Part shown: positions 1-9,829 of the stretch, piece by piece
Position numbering within the stretch: position 1 is the stretch's first letter
Layout: every line of letters starts with the position of its first letter
Assembly (NCBI GenBank): GCA_015039465.1
Contig: MU130011.1
Coordinates: 101,150 to 165,149 of the forward strand
DNA: 64,000 bases
Source: Phlegmacium glaucopus
Taxonomy: Eukaryota; Basidiomycota; Agaricomycetes; Agaricales; Cortinariaceae
Reading direction: 5' to 3'
The notes under the pieces: generated by a model
The model's input: the letters and a program-made list of their open reading frames with translations, nothing else
What the model was told of the DNA's origin: nothing
Database searches by the model: none
Position numbers and translations under genes: made by a program

Positions 1-2543
1 GAACTGTATGTGCTTGCTAGATTTCCCATGCTTCCAATGGTGTTTGGATGTCCCTCACCAAGCAGCTTCTTGCTCATGTCCATGACTTGAACTTCTAGCT
101 CCTCTGCCTCATTCCATTTTCCTTGTGAACTGTATGTCCTTGCTAGATTTCCCATGCTTGTGAGTGTGTCTGGATGTTCTGCACCAAGTAGCTTCTTGCT
201 CATGTCCATGACTTGAACCTCCAGCTCCTCTGCCTCATTCCACCTTCCTTGATCACTGTATGTCCTTGCTAGATTTCCCATGCTTATGAGGGTGTTTGGA
301 TGTTCTTCACCAAGCAGCTTCTTGCTCATGTCCATGACTTGAACAAACAGCTGCTCTGCCTCATTCAACATTCCTTGATGAATGTATGTGCTTGCCAGAT
401 TTCCCATGCTTTCAAGGGTGTTTGGATGTTCCTCACCAAGCAGCTTCTTCCTCATGTCCATGACTTGAAGTTGCAATTCCTCTGAATTCCTCCAGTCTCC
501 ATTCTCTCTCATTACTAATGCAAACTTGTCATATTTATCATCATAGTACTGCTTGACAAGTCCAATCTGACTTCCATACAACTCATTTGCCTTGACATGA
601 GGAAAAATCACCAATCGTAATGCATAATCATGACTTGTAGATCCCTCTGGGATTGCACAGGACAAGATTGTACCTCCAATATGACATATTCTTTGCTGCT
701 CAGATTTTGACATCTGCTCCCGACTCCAGCAGTGCACCAGAGGATGAACAGAGAATGTATCTGATGATGGTCCTCTTTTTATCAAAGAGAAGGAGAGAAG
801 TACACTAATCCCTTGTCCAAAAATAAAGTCATCCCAGTGTCCATCATTGTCCAAGGTAAGCAGAGTGCGATCCAGTGAAGTGATTGCCTGGGGTAGTATT
901 TCAGCTACCTCACTATCAACAACATATTCACCAGACTCTTCTGCAGCAGATTGGAATATGTCTTCAGATATATTACTGTGATGATAAAAAGCACATATTT
1001 GAAGAATTAGAATTGCAGCCTGAGCTTGGGCTGCTTCTGCATTTCCCACAGTGGATTGTCCACCAGCTCTCCTTTCTATTTCTTTAAAAGATAAATCCCA
1101 AGTCCCATAAACTGTTCGATCATAATTTGATGCTCCTCTGAATGTAGCATCTGTCATGAGAGTCTGACGATGCAAAGAGAATTGTCTCAGATATCTCTTG
1201 ATACCACATTTCCCAGCTTCAATATAAGCACCAGCATGATTAACAGCCAGAGGAATGCACCCAAGCTCAGTCACAATCTTTCTGGCAGTTTCTACATGCT
1301 CAGCTGAATTCAAACAGCTAGCTTTGAGAAGTAGAGATATAGCATCTCCTTCCTCCATTTCACTGATCTCAATGCTGTTCTCAAATGATATGACCCTTCC
1401 CATGGATCTGTTTCTGCTAGTAATCAGAATATTACCTCTGTTACCTGAGGGAAAGAACTTGGCCACATCCTCAGGAGCAGGATCATCAGCATTATCAAAC
1501 ACCATCAACCATTCCTCTTGAATGCAAGATATCCACTGGAGGACAGACTCAACTGAGCCACCATCCACACCAGAAGCATGTGCAGCAGGAATGCTAGATA
1601 TGCCCTTGAGAGACATTGTCATACTTTCATGAGAGGAGGCATCAATCCAAAATAAATGTGAAAAACTAGAGCAAGAAATGGATCCAGAGTGTTGCAAATG
1701 ACTGTAAATAAACACACCTGTCAGACATTTCTTCTGTGAACTTGAGACAGATCTGAGTCTTTCCAATCCCACCTGTTCCCCAGAGGAGACAAAAGCGCCT
1801 CGACATCGGTCTACTATTAGCATGATGAAAAAACACATTCCCAAGTCTATCGAGTATATCTTTCTGTCCGGTAAAGAGTGGACTGGAGTCTGGTTTCCGA
1901 CGTACAGGGATGATTTTCATCTGCCTTTCGCGAGCGAGATTATAATTGTTCTGGTAAACCTATTACTAAAATATTTACCAGCCTATGGGAAAGACTTACA
2001 AAAGTACTGCCACTGATGAATATATTCTGGGCATTTGCAAAGAAACCCAACCCAGAAGGCCAAATCTGCTGATCATGAGCAAAAGCCGACAGAACATAAT
2101 GTAAGCAATTCACCAAGAGATTCTGTTCTGATTCTGTGAATTCCAAGTTGGTTTGCGTTGTTACTTCAGGCGAAGACAGCGATGTTGGAAGATTGGTATT
2201 CGGAAACATGTGCTAAATGAGCAGTAATTAGCGAAGACAATCGTGTGGTGTGTGAAACATGGTCGCCCACAGCGTGTAGAGTTCCTGTACCAGCTTGCCT
2301 GGCCACAGCAGATATCGATGTTTCAACAGGTACAGAAATTGCAGGAGAAATTCTGCGTCCTTCTCCTCTACTGGCAACCGCTCCAGCAGCAGGTACGTAA
2401 TCTAGGCCGACCATTGAGAATGGGAAATCACTTGAAAGGTATGAGGATATTAAGTCATAATCCAACAGGGATTCAGCCAGCGCTCACCCTGTTCCCGTAT
2501 CTGTCGTTGCCATATTGCTATCAGAACTTGAATCCAGGTCCAT
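1..2543 (-). CDS. NB-ARC/TPR NLR-type receptor (NLR1), 3' end outside window
   Basis: Five exons fit: 2543-2488, 2430-2259, 2212-2000, 1950-1718 and 1665 to the left edge, all with GT-AG introns and continuous phase. The protein starts MDLDSSSDSNMATTD and has a Ser/Pro-rich N-terminal region. A short FFANAQNIFISGSTF motif follows, then an NB-ARC ATPase: P-loop GTGGIGKTQ, Walker B-like WLMVFDNADD, GNILITSRN, and a GCIPLAVNHAGAYI motif. After a linker come 42-residue kinesin-light-chain-type TPRs (MGNLA.TY..QG...EAE and KKLLGEEHPNT) to position 1. Such STAND ATPases are thought to work as cytosolic non-self or heterokaryon-incompatibility sensors; the ligand here is unknown. The last exon is one long open frame and looks intact. 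The start was chosen because ACCATCGTCGATGG around it is conserved in NLR2 at 53,816. CpG is almost absent in 1-1790 but normal upstream. Confidence 0.85.
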
Positions 2544-2640
2544 CGACGATGGTGTGAGCGGGTCTGACGAGTGAAATAACTTCTTTCTGAATGATGGAGC
2601 AACTTCGTCTATGCGATGCCTCTTAGATGGTCTTTGGCTC
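2544..2640 (-). promoter_or_regulatory. Upstream region of NLR1, similar to that of NLR2
   Basis: The sequence upstream of the NLR1 start resembles the sequence upstream of the NLR2 start (53,817-53,910). Shared pieces include AAGTTGCTC/AAGCTGCTC, GAAAGAAGTTA/GAGAAAGTTAA and the 14 bases ACCATCGTCGATGG that contain the start codon. This suggests that the duplicated 5' module includes proximal promoter or 5' UTR. No TATA box was assigned. Confidence 0.35.
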
Positions 2641-2927
2641 GACAGGAAGGTGATAGTCAGAGAGAGAAAGACCTGTGTAGTGGCTGTGCGAGCCTACGGT
2701 AAAACCGTAAATATGCTTGGTAATATTGTATTCGGTGTAGTAAGTATCTCATGGTACTCATACCTTCTCTTTAATCCCTTTATCTATATGCCATGTACGT
2801 GGAACTCCCGAAGGTCAGGTTGACACAAACCCGATGACGACGGCATGGTCTGTCCCTATAAAACTCTAACCTTCCAAACTCCATTATTACCACTATAGTA
2901 TAATACTGCCTTCCACCACTAGTTACC

Positions 2928-4350
2928 ATTTCTTTTACCACCTAAAAGATAGGCAATAACGATGTCTCTGAAATTGGTTTTGGCTTGATGGGCCTTCCGC
3001 TTTCCTACTATCCCATCGAGAGTGACGAAGAGGGGATCAAGGTCAGATTACCAGCTAGTCATGTTGCACTGGAAAATCTGAATCTTTTGTGTTAGACGCT
3101 GCTGTCCAGGAAGGATGTACCTTCTGGGATACGGCTGACGCGTACGGCCACAATGAGGAATTGCTGGGGAAGTGGTCAGTCTTCCTATCTTCCCAGCACA
3201 AGAATTTTCTGACAGTTGGTTATTTTTGGTGGGTTCAACCGAACAGGCAGGAAAGACAAAAATTTCTTGTCAACCAAGTATGGTTCTGTTCATGGAAACG
3301 TAGGATTTGAAAGGGCTAAGCCATCTCTGAAGAAACTAGGAGCGGATTTTGTTGATTTATTTTATTTGCACGTATGTAGCCTTATCTACTACTCTATGTC
3401 TTCATTCAGCCGATATTCTGTGATGGGATTTTCAACAGCAGATCGACAAGTTCCTATCGGCGAGGTATGTGGTCGTTACAGCTAGTATACAATAACTAAT
3501 TCGTCAATTCGGTTTATCAGAAATCAGTAGGTGCGATGTCGGAGCGTGTTAAGTAAGTAACAAATCGATCAGATCACTTAAATATCAATTAAATATATCT
3601 GTCTTTAAAGGGAAGGAACAGTACAATACCTCGGACTCGCTGAGGTTTCACCCGACACTCTTTCGTGCATCTGCTGTCCATCCTATTGCCGCTGTTCCAG
3701 TTGAATACTCTCTTTTCTGCCTTGAAATGGAAAGCGAGAAAATTAGGTTACTCAGAGCATGCCAAGAACTCGGTGTCGCCCTTATCCCTTACGCTCCTCT
3801 CGGTCGAGGGATATTGACTGGCATATATGTGAGTGTTCATTATCGAATGAGACACCCTAACATGCATTGTATGCCTACCTTAGAAATCTCATGACGATTT
3901 TCCCAGAGGCGATATAAGACGAAAGTAAACCAAGTAGGCTGGGGCTGTCATCGTTGATCTAAAGGTCTTGCAAATCTGTGATAGGTATAGCAAAGACAAT
4001 TTTCCGAACATCTTGAAACTCGTTGATGGCATTCAAGAGGTAGCAAAGAAACGCGGTGTTAGTTCTGGACAAGTTGCCAAGAGTTGCCATGGCTCCTTGC
4101 TCAAGTAAACAATATCGTTCCTGTCCCTGGAACTAGGAAAAGGAAAGTTTTCATTTTATAAACACCTGGTCACGTCGCCTGATTTGACTATATAATATCT
4201 GAAAGATAATTTTGGGCGGTCAGAGTCAAGTTAAGCAAAAGAGGTGGAAGAAATACGAGAGAAGGCAGAGAAGGCTAGCTCAATCTTGGGACCGAGATAC
4301 CCTCCCCATCTGCTGGAGCTTTCGTTCGCTGATACGCCCCCCCAGAAATG
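2928..4350 (+). pseudogene. Aldo/keto reductase, decayed
   Basis: Translated pieces in order are KIGNNDVSEIGFGLMGL (N-terminal strand), LDAAVQEGCTFWDTADAYG (the catalytic Asp/Tyr loop), LSTKYGSVHG, LKKLGADFVDLFYLH, later VDGIQEVAKKRGVSSGQVA, WLLAQVNNIVPVPGTRK, and a C-terminal EEIREKAEKA...RYPPHLLELSFADTPP. This is the order of a fungal AKR of the pyridoxal-reductase/YakC type, about 330 residues, with several introns. It is broken. The expected start codon is ATT (2928), an in-frame TAA lies five codons later (about 2943), and the frame shifts between GQVA and WLLAQ near 4080. Stops also interrupt the stretch near 3900-3960. The enzyme would be a cytosolic NADPH-dependent carbonyl reductase if it worked. 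Confidence 0.8.
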
Positions 4351-4354
4351 GCTT

Positions 4355-4870
4355 GCAGATTACTGTCAAGTTTGGAAATATTTATCTTACATCGGAGAAG
4401 GGCCGTCATATGAGGTTGGGTCCTGGCAGGTTAGCTGGTAAATCCCAATTTTTATCGTTTGTAGGCGAAATTCCGATCATATTCATGATATGAGAACATG
4501 GAAACCAGTAACCTCGCTTTCCTGCAACAGTCTTCAGATGAGGAACTTCAGCACCGTATACAGGTCTATGTATTTATGAGCGCATAATCAACGCCGCTAT
4601 TCCGATATGCAATGTGAGGCTCGCGTCCCTTGAGTTATACTACTGGTCTATCTATTTGAGAGTTCACTATTACTCTCGTGAAGAAATGATCCGGCAACCT
4701 TGAGATTAATCCCCGACTGAACGTGAAACAACACTCGATCTAAAAGAAAAATATTTGTACGCAGATCATTGTCAAACTTGCGAATAGTTATCTCACACGG
4801 GAGCATCCTTCTTATGAAGGTGGATCTTGGCATGTAGAAGGGTCAATTGGAGAATGTTGCATGATTTTAC
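4355..4870 (+). pseudogene. Two DUF4246-type fragments in tandem
   Basis: Two diverged copies of one segment lie about 410 bases apart, at about 4355-4445 and 4761-4860. The second translates as QIIVKLANSYLTREHPSYE followed by GGSWHVEG. The first gives QITVKFGNIYLTSEKG and, after a frame change, PSYEVGSWQV. This matches the conserved core of fungal DUF4246 proteins (VKLANI.LTP..P.Y.GGSWHVEG), a family of unknown function. Neither copy keeps a complete frame, so both are relics. The similarity call is from memory of the motif. Confidence 0.55.
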
Positions 4871-5077
4871 TTTCACTGGCACGAAATTGATTCAAGTTGA
4901 CACTTTGTCCGAAACGCTCTACGTTATGCCTCCGTTGTGGATTCCGACATTAGATAACACAACGCAAACCTTTAGAACAACGTTGCGAAGCCTTCTCGCA
5001 ATATTCAAGGGTATCAGTCAAGATCATTATTCGGGTACTGGAAGCGTGCTGGGCTGGGATTTAGTCAGACGCCAAAT

Positions 5078-6765
5078 TCAAACTTGAAAATTGACGTCAA
5101 TACTATATTGTGATTTGTTGCATCGAGGTATGACATGAATTGTGCCTCTGTAGTCAGACCGCTTTTCCAAATTGGTTGGCACTCCCAAAGCTACAATCTG
5201 ACAAATATTGGAATAAGACGGAGTTCTGGATGATGTGGAGAGAGGTCTCCATATCCAACTTGTGGTATGACTGCGATTCGTCATGATTGACCAGTAAGAT
5301 GCAACCTCAAGCTCCATACGTGGCGGGGGGAGGAGCTGGTACATCTGAGTCACCCAGAAACTCGAAGTTTGCAGTCGGGAGAATTTTGTGCCCCATTTAA
5401 TGCCGCCTTCCTGCTCATAAGGATCATCAATGTTGGATCCCCACCAGACAACACCAAGTATAGTTTGCTGAGTAATTCGGGACATATATCTCTTTCTTTC
5501 AAATGTTGACCCTACTTCGCTGGTCCGATTCGCAGAAGCCATAAGCGTCGCCTGAGGTTTGATTCCAACTGAGGCGCTTACACTACCGGCTATGGCGTGT
5601 GTTGTTTTCGTTGCGGAACTCTCCTGTACCCCCCTTTCATATGCTGCAGTTTGCTCTGGCTTGATTTCGTCGATGTCGGCATTTTCGTGTTGTGGATCAA
5701 TCACAACCCGAAGATGAAATTGATTGTAAGCCATACTATCGTTGGTTCGTTTAGTGCTGAATCTCAGCTTCGAAAATTGGAGGTGGCATTTTGCAAATTC
5801 GTTGGGCATCTGCGGATTTAGTGGTGTGGCCTAATATGTTTTGTAAGAAACAATGACATCAAAGGTCAATTAGAACCAATACCTGTATGACGACAGAGCC
5901 TTCCGTAGTCAAGGACTGAAAGACATTTGCTTCCTCCGAGTCATATTGTATATTAGAAACGATATTGAAAGAAATTTGGGCACGCTCAGTAGTTCCGTTC
6001 ACTTTCGTATTCGGTTCTTCAGGGTCCTCATCAGGATTCTCGTCATTCTCGTCATTCCCTTCGTTCTCATTTTTCTCGTCATTTTCATCGTTATGATCTG
6101 TCATCTCCGTTAGCTTTTGTTTGACGCTTTTTTACTTTCATCACTGTTTCCGGACGCGGAGTTTGCCTGCGACAAACTGCCAGGCGAAGCTGACTTTGGC
6201 TGATGGCCAAGGAAAACTGATCACGGTTGGAGGCATCGTGGTGCAAGATTTGTCAACATCATATCTGCCGGTGGAAGCGAGCATATCGACAAGCTCATCA
6301 AATTGCCGGGCGGTCACATCACCTTTGATTACTGGGATAGAGTGAGAATCCGACGCAGTGAACAAGTTGGGAGAGAACGGGGAGAATATCCTTGCCAGTT
6401 CGTAATGTAGCTGAGAATTGGTGGCGTGTACCGTTGCAGGGGTAAAAACATGGATCTGCTCGAGGTAACCAACATCGGACTGAATAAGAGATTCATCGAA
6501 TCCAGCACGCACTACGTATTCGGATTCCTGGATTTTCCATCTCGAAAATACCTCGGCAAGCTGTGACATGTTGTCGTCGACATGCTGCAAAGCATGCGCT
6601 GCTGCGATCCAACTCGTTGTTGCCTCTAGAAATTAAAAAGGATTAGGATGCAGTAAATGAAGGTAGGATAAATTATCCCCACCAAGTTCCTCCGATTTCT
6701 TCCGGTCAAATATGTCATCTCTATTCAAACTAGAAACACTTTCGCCGATTAGATATAAGACTTGG
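5078..6765 (-). CDS. Unrecognised multi-exon protein, possibly interrupted
   Basis: The last exon (5830-5078) encodes about 250 residues with a well-structured composition, including SVSASVGIKPQATLMASA, ILGVVWWGSNIDD and SNICQIVALGVPTNL. It is joined through a clean 52-base intron (5831-5882) to an exon that begins in an Asp/Glu/Asn low-complexity tract, MTDHNDENDEKNENEG. Upstream, 6626-6141 encodes HVDDNMSQLAEVF...ARIFSPFSPNLFTASDS and is preceded by a short exon near 6696-6765 (DDIFDRKKSEEL). Between RVRKQ (6141) and MTDHND (6104) there are three in-frame stops and no good GT-AG pair. Either two genes abut here, a short unusual intron exists, or the gene is broken. It resembles hypothetical proteins common in agaricomycetes; no function is assigned. 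Confidence 0.5.
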
Positions 6766-6769
6766 TTGT

Positions 6770-8030
6770 ACAGCGTGAGTCGAAAGTGAAGGTCCAGGTC
6801 CTAATTCCTCTTGAAGCAACTCTTTTGCGATGTTATTGGAGAGGTGGTTGAGAGGTGCATCGCCGCCTCCGCCTCCACTTCCAGCGCTGTGAGGGTGCTG
6901 ACTGGGATGGGGATAGGACCGTGGGCGATATAGTAAGTCGGGTAGCCGCCTCCGTCTCCTCCACTGTCACCTCCGCCGGGGGTGGTTGACGTCGTCAGAA
7001 GGGGACCTGCTATGTTGGAGGCTGAACTTGTTACCTCGTCCTTTGTGTGGAGGGTGCGGGTCGCGCAAGCTCGAGATAGGCATTGTTGCACCGCCTATTG
7101 ACCGGTTTGAGCCACGGAGAGAGCGGGTGGCTGAGGGATTGCAGGGCCTCGATGGTCGCCTGTACCGTAATAGTCGATCTAATATTTTGAAGGTTAGTGA
7201 AGATGTATAGTAACCGGTGGAAGAGGACGCACGCTGGTGACTATACCAGGGGGAGGTTTCAATTTTCCATCTCGCACTCTCATGTTGTTGCAAGAGTGCA
7301 CGTCTTCGTCATCATCGCCGTCGCTCATGTCGTTAATCTTGGTGTTGTTGCCTGAAAAGTCAACTGGACCATGAGTGTCCTTCTCGCCATCATGCTGAGA
7401 GAGGATGAGTGACTGATGTGGCAAGGATGAAGAGGGACAAACTGACTCTTAGATGCCGTTGAACAATGTCATGAACATCGGATGAGCCATACTGGTATAA
7501 TTTTACATGATGCTCTGGACGTTCTTCTGAATAGAAAAAAGGAAATAAAAATAGAACGAGAAAAAAGTCAGAAGATGAGGGAAGGATGAACATTATGATG
7601 ACGAAAGCAAACCAAAGATGATGACAACGACATCGACAGAGCAGAGGACTCCGAACTCGTATGCCTTTTTGAAGAGATCATTCTTTCGCTGATGATGACC
7701 GATCGTCGTTGATGACAGCGAGGAAGGGAATGGATAAGAATAAAAGGCAGGATGCCAAGGCCCAAGCGCACAAAAAGTAGCGTTCAAAGATAAACAATTT
7801 TAATCGAGAGGGAAGGATAAGCCAGTACTTGCCGCTAAAAAGGTTGATAGAGCGGTTGCGTTCATGCTGAGGAAGAAAGAGGTAAAGAAGAAGGAAAGTG
7901 GAAGGGAGGAACTCACTGTGATGGGCTATACAGTACTTAGAAGTTTTCATAATGCATGGGTCTGGCGTTGGAACCACCATGGGACGCAGGGAAATGGGGT
8001 GCATAATGCATAGGCCTGGGGACCCCAATA
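6770..8030 (-). other. Unresolved region with coding-like fragments
   Basis: Minus-strand open stretches include a Gly/Asp-rich segment (7091-6801), an acidic MSDGDDDEDVHSC segment (about 7330), and an exon-like piece after an AG at about 7182 (IDYYGTGDHRGPAIPQPPAL). They may be 5' exons of the gene ending at 5078 or a separate gene. No continuous model was obtained. From 7600 to 8030 only Ser/Leu-rich short frames are seen. Confidence 0.25.
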
Positions 8031-8283
8031 TGCATTATCGGAGTAGGTGGGATTTTTTTTTGTACTGATGAATGAGGGTCGGGAACGCCTTGGGAATGCC
8101 ACCAACTACTTGCAATCTATTAGAATAATGCTTAACTTAACAAGGTATACAGTAGAAGTTCTCATACTGCAATGACCGAGACAATCATGGTCACCAATAC
8201 AGGCTTTGACCAATGCGCTACAAATTCATTATAGGGAATGGCTGGCATTGGTTGCTTCCAGATCGCTGGTTTACAAAATGAAC

Positions 8284-8744
8284 CTAGAAGGGAAGACTCA
8301 AGGGAACATGTACAGCGTTCTCGGGCAAGCTCCAAAACTTCATCTTCTTTGGATCCAGCACATTGCCCGTTTGCGCAATGAATCTGTCCCGGATCTCTAC
8401 ATCTATGGGCATCTCCTTGAAACGAAGGTTCGGATTGTTCTTGTCGTTGCTACGCCTCGTCATGATGGCATGGACGTGATTTCCATTCTTATCATACCAG
8501 TCTGCATTGGGAATCGAACGTCAGCACGTTCGAGAGGAGTAAAATGCTACACACATTGCACCCAGGGCAACAAAGTTTTCAAATCTCCACGTCGTGGCTT
8601 TGAGGCTCGCCAGCTCATGAAATTCATCCAGGTTTCGGTAACGGTTAACTCGGTCTCTCCAGGCTCAAGGCACCAGCCCTGCGCCTCGAGGAAGCGGACA
8701 AGATCGTCCTGCTCAATAGTGTATCCTGCGAAAATTGTGACCAT
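8284..8744 (-). CDS. Small unrecognised protein, two exons
   Basis: Exon 1 is 8744-8555 and exon 2 is 8501-8284, separated by a 53-base GT-AG intron. They join in phase to a 135-residue protein that starts MVTIFAGYTIEQDD and ends AVHVPLSLPF. Exon 2 is open for 72 codons and reads like a real protein (YDKNGNHVHAIMTRRSNDK, LDPKKMKFWSLPENAVH). A 197-codon plus-strand frame over the same bases is longer, but it has an improbable composition and no spliced support, so the minus strand is preferred. No signal peptide or membrane helix is seen. I do not recognise the family. Confidence 0.6.
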
Positions 8745-9829
8745 CTTACGTCCAAATAGATGTGAGCTCGCGCGAAAGACTATGCTTGCAACTCTATAAA
8801 CCTCTGTGCTAAAGACCGTTGCTGTGAATTCGTGTAGGTGGACGAGTTGAACAATGACCTAACATCGGCAAGTAAATGACTAACTGGCATACTTTGGCCA
8901 CATACAACCAAACATATGCATATCTCACAATCAGGAAGATTTTGGGACAAATTGACTTCAAATTCGGATTCAGCAGGTTGAAATACGTCCGACTTTAATT
9001 CCTTACATACATTCTCGTCTGTCTAAGACGCGACAGTTAACTTTATCGTTTGAAAATTTTATCTTACAGAAGCATATATTTCCTACATGACCGCAAAAAC
9101 TCATACACTCTGCTCAAGTCAGAGTCCATAAGTCGCTCATTTTAATGTTGGGGCGGATAATCCTGGCAATGCTGATTCGCGACTTGTATACCCAACGCTC
9201 GAAACCTAACAACGGTGTTTAGGTCAGGACAAGGGTGAGAACGTGCTCTTACTTTGTCATGGATGTCGTATCAAAAGGTGTATACAACTGAGAAGAGATA
9301 AACTTGACATTACTGAAACTCATTCAACATGACTAGTCAGTACTTCAGTAGTCAGCTGTGGGAATCGACGCAAGGTACACAAATTAAAGTTTTAGCAGCC
9401 TGTCATCAACGTCCAATCCGGTACGTAGCTTAGACTATCAATAGAACAAATTGTGTGAACCAGAATAAATCATGAAGGGCCGTGAGACGTCCAGAACTTT
9501 GAAAATAAGGCAATAAATAAACATTAAGTTGAGTAAATTAGAACAACCAAGAGAGACAGAACAACATGGGAGTCGTGAGCTAATTGCAAGACAGAGAGAG
9601 AACAACGATGGGGGTTAATTATGAGGACCAATCGAGATATCAATACTTGAGTAGGTAGGGGAAAGGGGGGCATAAAAGTCATGAATTCGAAACAAGCCCG
9701 CCTCCGCGACCATGGGTCTTTTGTGCTGTTCTTCAGGAGAAGTAAGACAAAAAAAAAAGATAGCGAGAACGTGGAAGGAGGAAACAGAAAGAGAAAAAAA
9801 TGAAGAAAGAAGAAAGAAAGGAATTCGTT
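8745..9829. other. Intergenic, no gene seen
   Basis: AT-rich sequence with only short random frames. The part near 9750-9829 is presumably the 3' flank of the FHA gene. Confidence 0.5.

Noticed and set aside
8206..8799. 197-codon plus-strand frame
   Set aside because: It overlaps the better-supported spliced minus-strand gene; composition and lack of splice context suggest it is a shadow.
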